From NCBI GenBank assembly GCA_022828595.1, contig JAKGHH010000003.1, positions 15,066,934 through 15,130,933 on the forward strand: a stretch of 64,000 bases of DNA. Reading direction: 5' to 3'. The DNA comes from Nelumbo lutea (lineage: Eukaryota; Streptophyta; Magnoliopsida; Proteales; Nelumbonaceae). A model generated the notes under the pieces. The model made no database searches and had not been told where the DNA came from. It saw nothing but the letters and a program-made list of their open reading frames with translations. The translations under genes and the position numbers were made by a program. This document shows, piece by piece, positions 37,620 to 49,289 of the stretch (position 1 is its first letter; each line of letters starts with the position of its first letter).

Positions 37620-38251
37620 TATCCATTAAGATGTTCTATCTGTTTCAGGTTTCCAGTACTTTTTTCTTACATTTTTAATTGATGGTCGCTTAATTGGCAT
37701 GGTTTTTTACTCATTGTAGTAGAAACCTCGGATCAAATCCCGCTGCTATAGGATAGGATCGGGAGGTTAAGGGATGCAGGATAAGGGATTTGCTATTTAC
37801 CCTTGTGTAGTTCCATGAATCAAAAACAGAAATATTTTTTTTCCATAATAAATAAATCCTCTTACGTTGTTTTTTGGCTTAAGATTTGAAATTAGGCTTT
37901 GACATGCATGGCATGTGTCAAATTGGAAATGGGTTTAGAGACTAATCAGAATAGATGCTAATTGTTGGAAATTTATACAACCCAGGTAGAGACCAGAGAG
38001 GTAGAGGCTTTATCATCGATTAGACTTGCAAGCGTCGTGAGCCAAAAGTTTATTAGGCTCAGATTTGGCTGGAAGCTCGGTTTAAACTGAGTTGAATCAA
38101 TTTTTTCATGAGCTGAACTTGTATAACTAGCTAGTGAAAATCTTGATTCATGTCCATCTCTATTCATGTATGTGTATATTATAAAAAAATATTAAAATAT
38201 TATATATAATATTTTTAATTTTTATATTTATAATAATAACTGGTTTTATAA

Positions 38252-38288
<37 letters not shown>

Positions 38289-38754
38289 CCTTTTATTTTT
38301 TATAGGAAAACTGACTCAATCAAAATCGAGAAGAGCTGCTGAGCTTTAAGCATGCGAGTTTTTGAGTTAAGCGAATTCGAGTTCAAGTCTCTCACTTAAT
38401 TCTAACCCAAGTCTAATAATTTTTCGTTGAACCAAGCTCAAATAACCAGATATTTGACTTGGTTTAACTTGAATCCACCCTAGACCTTGAATAGGTTTTG
38501 GTTGAAACATTGATTCACTGATCAAAGGAGCGGGTGAGAGTAGACAGAAAAGGAGAGATAATATAGATCAGAAGAAGATCGATGAAGGAACATTATTTAT
38601 TGAGGGTAATTGAAATTCTTTACCGGAAAAAAAAAAAGATAAATGAAATTTAAGGATAATAAATATACACAGAAAAGGGTGAAACGGCGGTATGGAATAT
38701 AATAAAACATTTGAGAATTTTCAAAATTTCGTATGAATAAATTCACCTTATTGA
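37620..38754. other. Intergenic, no gene seen
   Basis: AT-rich, with a (TA)n run at about 38260-38287 flanked by arms with GAGCTTGGTT/AACCAAGCTC-type words (about 38060-38470), possibly another decayed MITE. No coding signal. Confidence 0.45.
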
Positions 38755-39160
38755 TAGGGGTGTCAATTGGATAGGATTTGGTCCAATTCGATCCAGTCCA
38801 ATGTGAGTCCATTATAAATGGATCCAATCCAATCCAATCCAGTCCAATAAATGTTTTTGACCGGTCCAATTCAATGTTTGGACCGTCTAATCTATTCAAA
38901 TTCATTTTGATTTAGATTGGTTTTAACCCAAACCCGGTCCATTGACACATATATTCTTTTCTTATATTAATGGACCAGATATTGACTTAATCCAATCCAA
39001 TAAAAATTAATTACGGACAGACCAGGTCCAATCCAATCTAATAAATATTTTTGGACCATATTGGTCCAATCAAATATATATTGTTGGTCTGTCCTATCCA
39101 TCCATATTGATTTTGGACTGTACGTGGTACAATGCATAACTGGTCCATTGACACCCTTAG
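38755..39160. mobile_element. hAT-like MITE with TCCAATCCAA words
   Basis: Ends are inverted: TAGGGGTGTCAATTGGAT and TGGTCCATTGACACCCTTA. The interior repeats GGTCCAATCCAAT-type words. The 8 bases on either side do not match, so no duplication is preserved. A related element is at 47617-47978. Confidence 0.65.
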
Positions 39161-39379
39161 AAGTGTTTGTAAATAGATTGCACAAACCTGTGATGGTACC
39201 GGCAGATCCGCTGCCTTACTGATTGACCCTCGATTTCCTTTGTCCTTGGATCTCCTGCACTTTCTTGTCGCACTTGCATTCAGTGACAAGTCTGTTACCA
39301 ATATATGTGTATTATCACACATATGGGTGATGCTACATAAGTCAGTGATATGCTACACTTCCCTCCAAAGTTTTCTTAA

Positions 39380-39484
39380 GGTTATGTTTGGTTTGAAAGT
39401 AAAAAGGTAGGATAATCTATACAAGTTTTATAAAGATTTCCTTACATTTTCTTTCCTTCTCTACTTTTTCCTTCAAACACAGCC
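39380..39484. mobile_element. Tourist-like MITE T3 (105 bp)
   Basis: Inverted ends GGTTATGTTTGGTTTGAAAG and CTTCAAACACAGCC, flanked by TAA at 39377-39379 and 39485-39487. Shares its arms with the copy at 34926-35047. Confidence 0.78.
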
Positions 39485-40129
39485 TAAGGAAAAGAGGGAT
39501 GAACATTAATGGAGAATGCTGTTTCTATGGGGAGGAGAAGTACATTGATCACATTTTAAAAAAATGCCAAATGGTTAAATAAGTTTGGATGACTGTGAAC
39601 AACAGTATAGTGTCTTCCCTTAAATGTGATAGTTTGAGTGAGTGGTGGCATGAGGCTGACGTGAAACTTAACGCTAAGATGAAGGAAATAAGTGTTTATA
39701 TACTATGGCAAGTTTGGACAAATAGGAATTCCAAATTTTTTTCCAATAAATCAGAACCCCCAATCTCTATTATTGAAAAAGCTACAAAAGGTTTATTAGA
39801 ATATCGTGAACTAATTGAGAAATCTAAACGACAATCTGAGATTAAAAAGTGGAAGAATATAATCTGGATACCTGATTCGATTAAAATTAATTTTGATGCA
39901 TCTAGGCTGTCAAACGGGATGTGTGCGGTTGCTGCTGTCGCCAGAGATCCTTTTGGTAAGATTGTGGACTTCAAAGGCTATTCGATGGGATGCTCGTCTA
40001 TAAACATTGCCGAAGCGTGGGTTGCTTGGGAGATGCACAACCTTGCTGCTAACTTTAGGAATTCGTTGTTGATCATTGAGATGGACTTGAAGCTCGTCAT
40101 TTCATGCTTCAAAGGTCTTGTTTCTTCTC

Positions 40130-41158
40130 TGATGTAATGGTTTTTGATCATGTAGCATTTTCTTTTGGCTACGTATCTCGTCATCCCGTCAAATCCCAGG
40201 TGGCTGATGACTCAGAGGTTGAAGTAGAGCTCCCTAGTATAGTGCAACCTGATTGTTCCCTGTAGGAGATGAATTGTTCATCTTTGTAGACGGCGGGAAC
40301 TGAGGAACCCATCTTCCCTGTAGGAGATGATTGATTCATCTTTGTAGACGGCAGGAACTGGTTGCCTGCAAGAACTAAATCAGAGAACCTAGGGTGGCTT
40401 ACCCGGCGGGGACACTTCGATGGCTTAGTCAACACTTAATAGTGAGCTGAAGATGATATTAGAAAATGGAAGAGCTAGAGGGCTTATATTACCTTCTCAT
40501 TTTTCTCTCTTTTCACCCCTGGGGGGGGGTGAGCCCTTTATATACAGGAGTTCTCGTGGGTTTGGTGGAGCAGTTCCTGGATTCCCGCTATGATGGGAAT
40601 TGCTTTCGTGTTAGGTGGGGATAAAACCACCAACCGGTAAGGTTGCCCATTTCCCCCTAAATCAGGGAGTGAGTAAGCTAATATAGCTATTACAAGTCAA
40701 TCCCGTAAAATGTAGGGTACGGTGGTGAGCTCCTCGGGGTTGTCATGTGGTGGTCGGTCTGACTAAGAAGCGAGCTGCCTGCAAGATGTCAGGCTACATG
40801 GTGGCGAGCTGCCTAGTGGCGAATTTCCTGTGAGGTGCCAAGCTGCTTGGTGGCAAGTTGTTTGTAAGGTGCCAAGCTGCGTGTTCGTGAGCTGCTTGGG
40901 TTGCGAGTTGCCTAGTGGCAAGCTGCCTGTGAAGTGCCGAGCTGCTTGGTGGGCGAGCTGTCTATAAGATGCCAGGTTGCATGATGGCGAGCTGCTTGTG
41001 AAATGCCAAGCTGCTTGAGTGACGAGCTGCCTGTGAAGTGTCGAGCTGCTTGGTGGGCGAGCTGCTTGTAAGTAACGAGTTGCCTGTGGTGAACTGCTTG
41101 GTTGTCATGAGGTGCCAGGTGTCACAATGCCATTGGAAGGCCAAATCCGCCCTCATCA
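40130..41158 (-). mobile_element. Solo LTR S2 (1029 bp) inside LINE remnant
   Basis: On the - strand it starts TGATGAGGGCGGATTTGGCC and ends TTACATCA. Both ends, the TATA element (TATATAAAGGG, near 40535-40545) and the order of the inner blocks (GAGCTCCCTAGT, GTAGACGGCGGGA, GGCGGGGACACT) match the LTRs of the element at 60429-63837. It lacks the 15-bp minisatellite where those LTRs carry it, but has a related array in U3 (40760-41100). Confidence 0.88.
40760..41100 (-). repeat. GAGCTGCCTGNNAGGTGCCA tandem array in S2
   Basis: Plus-strand words GCGAGCTGCCTGTGAAGTGC and AAGCTGCTTGGTGGCAAG alternate about a dozen times at irregular spacing. It resembles the 15-bp array at 60525-60836 (GGCGAACTGCCTGGT) in sequence, but it lies upstream of the TATA element, whereas that array lies downstream. 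Confidence 0.8.
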
Positions 41159-41381
41159 CCTTGCATGGAGTCTCAAGAACATTGTCCAGGAGTGCCAAAG
41201 GCTTAAGGATCAGCTCGATAGTAAGGTTACCTACAAGCATGTCTTTAGGGAAGCGAATCAAGTGGTGGATTGGATTGCAAAAAAGCCTCATTTGAGTTTT
41301 GGTTGTAATCTTAATTTGACTAACCTCTCTTGTGACTTAGTTTCTGTTTGTAAGAGTGAAATGTGGGGGCGTGCTACCCCC

Positions 41382-41930
41382 CACTTTAGTACCCTGAACC
41401 TTGGGGGTAGTGTCAAGTTAATACCCAAACTTTTAAACGTCTCATTGCAGTATCTAAACTTAAAAAAATATCAAGTTGGTCCCTGCCTTTAATTGATCGT
41501 TAGTTATCTGTTGAAAATATTGAAATTACCCTTCAAAAGAAGACACCGTTCATTGTCTTCTACCTTGAGACTGAATTGGTTATCTTCAAAGAAAAAAGAG
41601 AGAAAAACATGAAATATGATAGGGGAAACAATAACTAAAAGCAAAGAAATAATTAGACAAGAATGTGTTTAAGATACAAAGGTAGAAGACAATGATTTCA
41701 CTAGTCTAGAATCTCAAACATCTCAACTGGTTCAGTCTCAAGGTAGAAGACAATGAACAGTGTCTTCTTTTGAAGGGTAATTTTGATATTTTCAATAGAT
41801 AAGTATCGATTAAAAGCAAGAACCAACTTGACACTTTTTGAAAGTTTAGGTACTACAGAGATATATTCCAAAGTTTGGATACTAACTTGACACCACCCCA
41901 AAGTTCAGGGTACTAAAATGAAATTTTGCA
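41382..41930. mobile_element. MITE family M2, copy 1 (about 550 bp)
   Basis: Arms of over 200 bases: left ACTTTAGTACCCTGAACCTT and CAAGTTGGTCCCTGC and AGACACCGTTCATTGTCTTC; right, in reverse, the same order (GTACCCTGAACTTTGGGG, CAAGTTGGTTCTTGC, AGACACTGTTCATTGTCTTC). The loop contains AAACATGAAATATGATAGGG. Copy 2 is at 59338-59801. No coding capacity; superfamily undecided. Confidence 0.8.
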
Positions 41931-42229
41931 AAGAAAAAGAGATGCTACACTTGTTTGCTTGATACTTGTTACATACTGAAAACAAATATAGAGATCGAAA
42001 AAAGTGTAGGAGATCCGACCTTGCTTAAATTTGATTGGATAGGATAATCGGTAGGATAAGAATAATTAATTAAGCATTTGATTGATTAAAAGTAAGATGA
42101 AGCATTATTCTCACAGTGGGGACTGGGGAGTTTGTAACGGGAATAAATTCTTGGATAGATGCATTATTGCGTTCTGGTAATTTGATTTATATAGCGACCT
42201 AAACGTGTAACCCTTTAGATGATTGAAGG
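41931..42229. other. Short unique spacer
   Basis: Unique AT-rich sequence with no feature seen, ending in the left target duplication of the next MITE (42222-42229). Confidence 0.5.
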
Positions 42230-42450
42230 TAGAGGTGTAAAGTGAGTCGTGTCACGCCGGTAGCCTGTGGGTGGTTCACGGGCCATATTGCTCTCCCCAG
42301 TGAAAAATTTGGGGGCTATCCTAGCATGGCCCATGGCTCAAGCCCGTATGGGCCCATGCTGTGCTGGTCCGTGGACCTAAAACTCCAAGTTCAGCACAGC
42401 CCGCATGATTGTACTGGATTGCGAGTGATACAACCCAATTTACACCTCTA
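42230..42450. mobile_element. hAT-like MITE family M3 (221 bp)
   Basis: Inverted ends TAGAGGTGTAAA and TTTACACCTCTA; GC-rich interior with CCAGTGAAAAATTTGGGGG. Flanks ATTGAAGG (42222-42229) and ATTGAAAA (42451-42458) match at 6 of 8. Related pieces at 49785-49990 and 59802-60317. Confidence 0.75.
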
Positions 42451-42458
42451 ATTGAAAA

Positions 42459-44132
42459 GTCCTTATCCCGAAAAAAAGAGGGAGAGATGAATTAGGGTTA
42501 AGAGTTAAGAGGTATGGAGAGAGAAATCTCAGTGGATGGTCATAGTTTCCTTGATTTTTCACTAAGAACCAAATCTGATGGGCACAACCTCACAATCTTA
42601 ACTTGCTTTAGATAATCAAACGGTCTGGGTCTTGCTTCATCTTTGAACCAATGGCCCAAATCGCGTTGATGTATCGGAACATCTACTTAATAACTTGTCA
42701 CCCCCACACGCCCAAGCTAACTTGCATCCAGGTCCATGTTAAATGAGTATTAATACACAAGGAAAAATATTGAGTCCTTATTTGTTGCCTGCCTCATCTC
42801 TCAGTGTCCTTCCTAACAAAAATTGGACCCTCCTCTAAATGTGGGCCTTCTTTATAGGCTTTGGTCCAGACCCATTGGAGTATTAAAAACAGAATATATC
42901 AACTTCATCCACCGTCACTTTTTCAAAACTGTATCTCATATAAAATTTTAAAAATGAAAAAGAAATTAAATCACTAGATCAATTACAAACAATTAAATAT
43001 GTAGAGTAATGTACCACTTTACTACAGAATTGAACCCAAAATGTGAAATCTAGAAGCTCATTTACATTTCTTTATCTCTTATTGCATATTTGATTGGTTC
43101 GCGTTGCCAATGTAATGTACCAAATCTCTTTATTAGCGAGCCTATTCCTCTGATGATAAAACACAAGGTCTATTCCCATCAAATGAGATTTGGGTTGATG
43201 AAAATCGGATTTAAGCTAGATAAATAAATATGTAGATAATTTCAAATTTTTTGATCAACAAGTAATTTGGTGTGTAAGTATTGTGTAACGAACGAGCATA
43301 AGCTTTAAAGCTTTTAGTTAACGAGTCATTTCGGAGGACTACAGTTTTGTGGATGGGTGGTTTACTCTGGAAATTACTCTATGTGATGATTGCAACGTTT
43401 ATTTCTTCAGAGTGCACAATCTCTGCTTCAACATTGGCAACAATAACTTTCATAGTTTCACCTTGTAATTGAAGTTGAAATTAAGAAAAATGGGGTTTAG
43501 CGGTAGGAGATACGGTGGTGACAATTGCCACGTGGATAGAAGAAATTAGAAAAAGGTAGCCTAATTCTAATGTGCAATAGGGTCTAGTCAATCCAACCAT
43601 TATGGTAGGATCATCACTCATTTTCCACGGAATACAACTGGCAACACATCCCATGTATTGTAGATGAAATATTGACATAGGAAAAGGACGGGCTCCTTAA
43701 TCAGAGAGTGTTTATGTATAACTAACCTAAACGTGCTATCTTAAGGACCTAATCCAATCGTTCTAGTTGGGTGGAATGAGGGTTGAAAAGATTAGGAGTC
43801 TAGGAGTTTAGGATAGAATCGAGGTCCCACGTCCCGGTGAAGACGATCCCATCTCCTCAACCCCAGTCCCCAGCGAAACGTAGACCCCCCTCCCCCCACC
43901 TAAATCCTAACCTTGCACTTTTTAAGTTTTAAGCATATTTTTGTTTTTGTTGTAGTTGTAGTCTCTAGTCGCAGCTAGGCCCACATTTTATTTAACCCTT
44001 CACGTCTACACCACCAAGGTCCAGGAAAAGGATTCTGGCCAGTGGCAAGTTGAACCATCTAAAATTGTGGCAAATAGCTGGAGCTTTAAAGATATCCATG
44101 TGCCCATCAGCTGCCTCCTTTTAAATGAAGAG
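42459..44132. other. Intergenic, no gene seen
   Basis: Unique sequence with C runs near 43885-43905. Open frames without recognisable domains. Confidence 0.5.
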
Positions 44133-44582
44133 TTAGGGTGTTTATGAAAAACCGAAAAACCAAATTGAATCAAATGAGAAAATTAAATCAGAAAATGCAG
44201 TTAATTGAATTGATTGGTTTAATATTTTTGAAAAAAATTAAAGGACTGATTTTCAGTTAATCTACAAAAAACCGGCAGTTAATTAAATCAATCGATATAT
44301 ATATTTATAATAATCTATTATTTATTCGTTATATATATATATACATATATTATATATTTATAATAATTTATTTAAAAAATATTATATATGTTTATAATAT
44401 ATTATATATCATTTATTATTTATAATATAATATTATATATAATATATATTATAAATATAAAAAACCAAAAAATCAAAAAATTAAAGAACCGAACCAATCA
44501 AAAATTGAAACTGACGGACCTGTTAATCGGTGATATCGATTCGGTTTGAAAAAATTGACTATGGTTACCGTAGACACCCTAA
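44133..44582. mobile_element. MITE-like element with TA-rich core, copy 2
   Basis: Ends TTAGGGTGTTTATG and CGTAGACACCCTAA are inverted. Arms carry ACCGAAAAACC and GGTTTAAT words; the core is a long AT-only stretch (44294-44460). Related to 3269-3751. No matching flanks found. Confidence 0.6.
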
Positions 44583-46541
44583 TTCGCTGCGTCGCAACAA
44601 AAAACCGTTTTTCTCTTCTCTCCACTTTTCTTCGAGCTGATTCTGTTTCTAACAACAGCTGGCGTTCTAAAGGAACATGCCCAGTTACAGTAGGATACAG
44701 TTCCAATACAATCCCAGTAGATAAATTTGTGAGAATCTTTTGTAAACAACGAGTTCGTGCCACTCCTGGTTTTCTTCGCCTTTGCCCTACCCACAGCTGG
44801 GACCCGACGAAAAGACATATCAAACTTTGTCTTCTAGTGTGGGTCCCTATCATGTCTGCGAAGAATAAAAGGAGTTGCATGAAATCGTTTTTTATCGGCA
44901 TTCCTGGAACTGGAATCCATCAGAACCCGTGGAATGGACCATCTCCCCCCCCCAGACCCCACACAAATATATATACATCATAACCAACCATTAACAGGGG
45001 AAACGAGAGGGAAGGGAATTACCAAGGTACTTACTGACAGACAGACTCATATCCGCAATCGTGGGAAGATAAAATAAAAGAAGAAGCGTTTCAATTATTA
45101 ACGTCACCCACAGTAATACTAAATCCTGCTCCTTGCAAGTTGCAACACAAATCACAAGTCCCGCCATCCAATTCCAACAGCAGTAGGGATCATAATATTC
45201 ATATATAGACCAACAATTTAATAATTCCCTATGAACCATCTCTGTCCTTCTCCATCTCCCACTATCATTGGTAGTTGATGCAAGAATAGGGATCGGGCCC
45301 ATCCCAAAGAAATAGATGGATTTATAATGCGTATACGTTCAACGTCTTACACGTGGCAACAGTGGCTTTAATGTTGAATTGATGCCAGCCATCCAGAACC
45401 AGAGGACTATATATAACAGGTAATATTCCCAGAGCATGAGCGCGATCATGGAAATGATGGAGTTGGAATTTGGAAGCCATACATCTCACCAATTCAGTTG
45501 CCATCACATCATCCAATGTCGTGGCATTATCATTCTTTTAACTCTTAAACCTCTCTCTGTCGTAACTCGTAAGGACCCCCGCCACAATAAAAATAGGGAC
45601 TGGACTGGATTCTCCATTTACGCGTTTAGCTCTAACCATGATGAAGACGTGGATGTGGCCGGTTAATATTTAATGAAACCCTCCCTATTCTCTTTCTCTA
45701 GATTGGAGGAGACAACAGAGCCAGACGGCCCGACCCACTAAATTCTAAAGTGTGCCATGTACTAACCAACCAACCTTCTTCCAACTCATGACTCATTACC
45801 TTAATTACCAAGAAGCCATTTCCTTTGGCTTTGAGGGCGAGAGAGCCATTCGGACAACTAATAAGCCAGCTTAGAAAATAAGATGCTCTTCTTTTTCATC
45901 ATCATTACATTTTTTTTTATAAAAAACAAATAAATAAATATATATATATATATATATAACTGATGGATCTCTCCATTAATGGAGGAAAGTCATTATCAAG
46001 TTAAAGACAATCTACTTGACAAGTTGGGGTTTGGAAATTAAAGTCGGGTCTTTTGGTTAACCGAAATTCACGGGTTTATTGTTCCCATCATTATCACTAG
46101 TGAGTGGTGAATACGACATAAAGGCAAAGAAGAAAGAAGAAGAAGAGGGGGATGTGTCATGTGTTTGGACTTTGATTAAATTCTCATTCCCAAGACTCTG
46201 AAATGGTGAAATATGAAGACAAGTAGGCTAAAAAGAAGATGATTCCTTTTTTCTTTTTTAAATCTTTCATTCATTCCGATAGAGGCCGCCAGGTTACAAT
46301 TGCGTGAAAGTGTGGTGTTTGAAAGTGACGTTTGCCTAATGCCTACCATCCCATTCCCATAGGAGTGGGAGCAAGTTAGTGAACACCAACATTTCTTTTT
46401 ATTTACATAATTAAGACATTTCCATTTGGCCCTTCCTTAACTAGTCAAATTTCGCATTCTTCAATTATCTTTTTCATTTTAGTCATCAATCTACAATTCT
46501 GTACCACTCATTTATGTTTCAAACCACTGGCATTAAAAAAA
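44583..46541. other. Intergenic, no gene seen
   Basis: Moderate GC between 44583 and 45700. The frames at 44546-44983 (+) and 44473-44901 (-) overlap each other and have no domain; I regard them as chance. A (TA)n run lies near 45938-45958. Confidence 0.45.
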
Positions 46542-47081
46542 GGGAAGATTCTTGATTAATATGCTGTCATTTTGGTTTTTGAATTTTAAAATGTGATAAT
46601 TTAATATTCAAAATTTAAAATATAATAATCCAGTACCTGCTGTTAACAATTTATTAACCAGTCATTTTAAGTGGTATTTGAAAAATACATAAATATCTTT
46701 TGAGTATCATTTAATTTTTTTTATCAATTATCTAAATATTAACAAAAAATTAAATCTCAAATCCTTGCCTCTTCTATTCTAGAAAGTTTGGGATCAACAG
46801 AATGTCCACCCAAACGTGACCCTAACTCTCTTGAATGAAAAAGACATAGATTTGGGACTGTTAATTTTTTTTTCAATGTTTAAGTGGTCAATAAATAAAA
46901 TTAAATAACACTTAAAGGGCAATTTTATCTTTTTTAAACATCATTCAATGACTGGTTAATGGAAAATATTGAATCGTCACATTTTAAAAGTTTGGGTACT
47001 AAATTTTTACATTTTAAAGTTCGGAGACCAAAGTGGCACTAGGCCCAACCCAAAGTACAGGGTAACAATTGGGAACTTTCC
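46542..47081. mobile_element. MITE family M1, copy 3 (540 bp)
   Basis: The right end, read in reverse, is GGAAAGTTCCCAATTGTTAC, CCTGTACTTTGGGTTGGG, CCTAGTGCCACTTTGGTCTC; the left end is GGGAAGATTCTTGATTAATA, TGCTGTCATTTTGG. CCAGTACCTGCTGTTAA follows in the left arm as in copy 2. Best-preserved right terminus of the family. Confidence 0.78.
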
Positions 47082-47271
47082 ATTTCCCTACTTTAGCTCA
47101 AGCGACAATAATTAAGCTATATGATAGTGGACATTTTGTTTAAAATATGGGATAAGGAAGAAAAATGAAAAGGATTCAATATTATCATTGGCTAAACTAT
47201 CCCATTCATTACCAAGCTAACCCTTTTCACGTTCTTCCTACTTCCCTGCTAGCTTTGATCGATTGAATGGT

Positions 47272-47442
47272 GACGGGATCTGCTCGTGACAAATGGGCGC
47301 CTCACAGGCACATCCACCATGTATTGGGAACATATTCCGTGAATAATAATTAGTAAGTACGTGAGGTGTTCCCAATGCATGATAGGATGTGCGTGCGAGG
47401 CGCATGTGAGGTGCCAAGTGTGAGGAGCAGATCCAGTCTCGT
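47272..47442. mobile_element. Mutator-like MITE, copy 2 (171 bp)
   Basis: Ends GACGGGATCTGCTCGTGACA and GTGAGGAGCAGATCCAGTCT are inverted, and the centre has TGTATTGGGAACAT and its reverse ATGTTCCC-like counterpart. TTGAATGGT (47263-47271) and TTGAATGAT (47443-47451) form a 9-bp duplication with one change. Same family as 2974-3118. Confidence 0.82.
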
Positions 47443-47616
47443 TTGAATGATAGGTCGCTGCCATACCTGGCCTGCCAAATTTTGGGCTAAGGTTGTTTTC
47501 AGTTAGAGTAGTTTTGCATTTGGAAGCCAATTTTGATTTATCAATTCCATAAATCTATGGATTATGTTGTGTGAGTGTGTTTTTCAATGTCAGGGAATTA
47601 ACAAAATATATTATCC

Positions 47617-47978
47617 AGGGGAGTCAATTGGACTGGTTTTGGTCCAATCTAACCAAGTCCAATGTAAGTGCATTGCAAATGGACTAGACTCTAGAGGTTC
47701 AATCCAATTCAATGTTTGGATCATCCAATCTGTTTAAATTTGTTTTAGTTTAAAGTAATTCTATTTCAGACCTGGTCCATTGACTCCTATATTCTTATCT
47801 TCTACCAATGGACTAGATATAGGCTCAACCCAATCCAATCCAATACAATATAAATTCATTATAGATGACCAACCCAATCCAATCCAATTCAATATGTACT
47901 GTTGGTCCATCCAATACATTCAAATTGATTTTAGTTTCGGTAGGATTTAATCCAAAACCGATCCATTGATAACCCTAA
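47617..47978. mobile_element. hAT-like MITE, TCCAATCCAA family, copy 2
   Basis: Starts AGGGGAGTCAATTGGACTGG and ends GATCCATTGATAACCCTAA. TATTATCC (47609-47616) and TATTATTG (47979-47986) match at 6 of 8. Interior words CCAATCCAATCCAAT as in 38755-39160. Confidence 0.65.
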
Positions 47979-48231
47979 TATTATTGAGTGATACTGCCAC
48001 ATATCCATGGTGTTGGGAGAGATGGGCTGGACTTAATATTTAACAAATTTTTATATATTAAGTGGCTGCTTTTATACTTAAATCCAACTTTTTACACCTA
48101 TCATCCTAACTCCTAAAGGGGTTTTACTATAATACCAAGCAATTACTCCCGACCTGCTACAAACAAGGTCTATAGAAGGGGCAAGATAATCCAATTGAGA
48201 GTGAATAGTACACCGTGCAACTGATGATAAG

Positions 48232-48255
48232 GAATAATAATAATAATAATAATAG

Positions 48256-48288
<33 letters not shown>

Positions 48289-48289
48289 T
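48232..48289. repeat. (AAT)n/(ATT)n microsatellite
   Basis: AAT repeats pass into ATT repeats through TAATATTATT, so the whole forms a perfect hairpin of about 58 bases. Confidence 0.95.
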
Positions 48290-49289
48290 TCATTAATTAC
48301 AGATAATTTACTCTTAAATAATGAAAACAAAATAGCAATACTTTACTGTTAACTTTGGATAAATTTGAATTGTCACTGATAATTTTCAATAATTAATGAC
48401 AATTTACTCTTAAATAACAAAAATTTCTGGTAAATTTTAATAATTACGAAATATTTATAGTAATTTTCAATTATTATTAGTTAATAATCATTACTATTAC
48501 TTAATAATGAATAACTAATTAGGTTAAATGAAAGGTTTTGACAAAAAAAAGGGTTCTTCAAATTGATTTTCAAAGGAAATGTTTTGAAAAAGGATGATCT
48601 CACATTAAAAGAACATGGCAGTGGATTATATCTTGATGCATGACCCGTTTTTATCATCTTCTTCACCCATAACTCATTACGGATTGCACAACTTATTAAA
48701 ACAGTATATTTGAGTTGGGTTTTACCCAAGGCTGTGCCGAAACATACCTAGGGTTCTATATAGCCGGCATTTGATTGTTCAGAATTCATAAATTAGGTTA
48801 TTTTGTAGAGCTAATTTTTGTTATTTTAATTTTTTCTCCACTCTTGAGCCTAACTTTTAATCTCCTAATTTGTTTGAATCCCACATTGAAAAGTTACAAG
48901 AGAAGTGTTAACCTTGCTAGTCGAAGATGGCCTTTCCTTTATGAGGACCCGAATGGGGTATACCTGCCTACTTTTATGACTGATTTTCTTTTAAAAATGA
49001 CAAAAATATAGAGAAAGTAAAAGTAACATGAAACACAGGCATAAATTCTCAATTTAGTAAACTCTTGCTTGAAACTTCAACACAAATGAAGTTATTATCA
49101 TTCATACCTTTTAATTAAGAGTATGATTCTCATTCATGTTTTAGAATTTAATTTAGATGACTTTGAACTGAATCCCACAATATGTATATATTTGATTCCC
49201 TAGCATATCACGTTTTAAATTAATGAGAAGAACGATGCCATAGAGGGAAAGGGAAAAAGGAGAAGAAGAATGACATGGACAACCTTATT
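48290..49289. other. Intergenic, no gene seen
   Basis: AT-rich, with direct repeats of GATAATTTACTCTTAAATAA near 48303 and 48402. No coding signal. Confidence 0.5.

Larger units (their letters stand above)
39500..41345 (+). pseudogene. LINE zinc region and RNase H, split by a solo LTR
   Basis: The + strand encodes EEKYIDHILKKCQMVK (about 39533, after a degraded Cys motif), WWHEADVKLNAKMKEIS, ILWQVWTNRNSKFF and IKINFDASRLSNGMCAVAAV (to about 39930), then IEMDLKLVISCFKG up to 40129. The solo LTR 40130-41158 follows. At 41159 the sequence resumes with WSLKNIVQECQRLKD and HVFREANQVVDWIAKK, the end of the same RNase H-like domain. This is the 3' part of a plant L1 LINE. A stop at about 39580 and the insertion make it non-functional; no target duplication could be found around the LTR. 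Confidence 0.85.

Noticed and set aside
44473..44983. Overlapping 142- and 145-codon frames on opposite strands
   Set aside because: No domain, no splice context and the left part is MITE sequence; the frames mirror each other.
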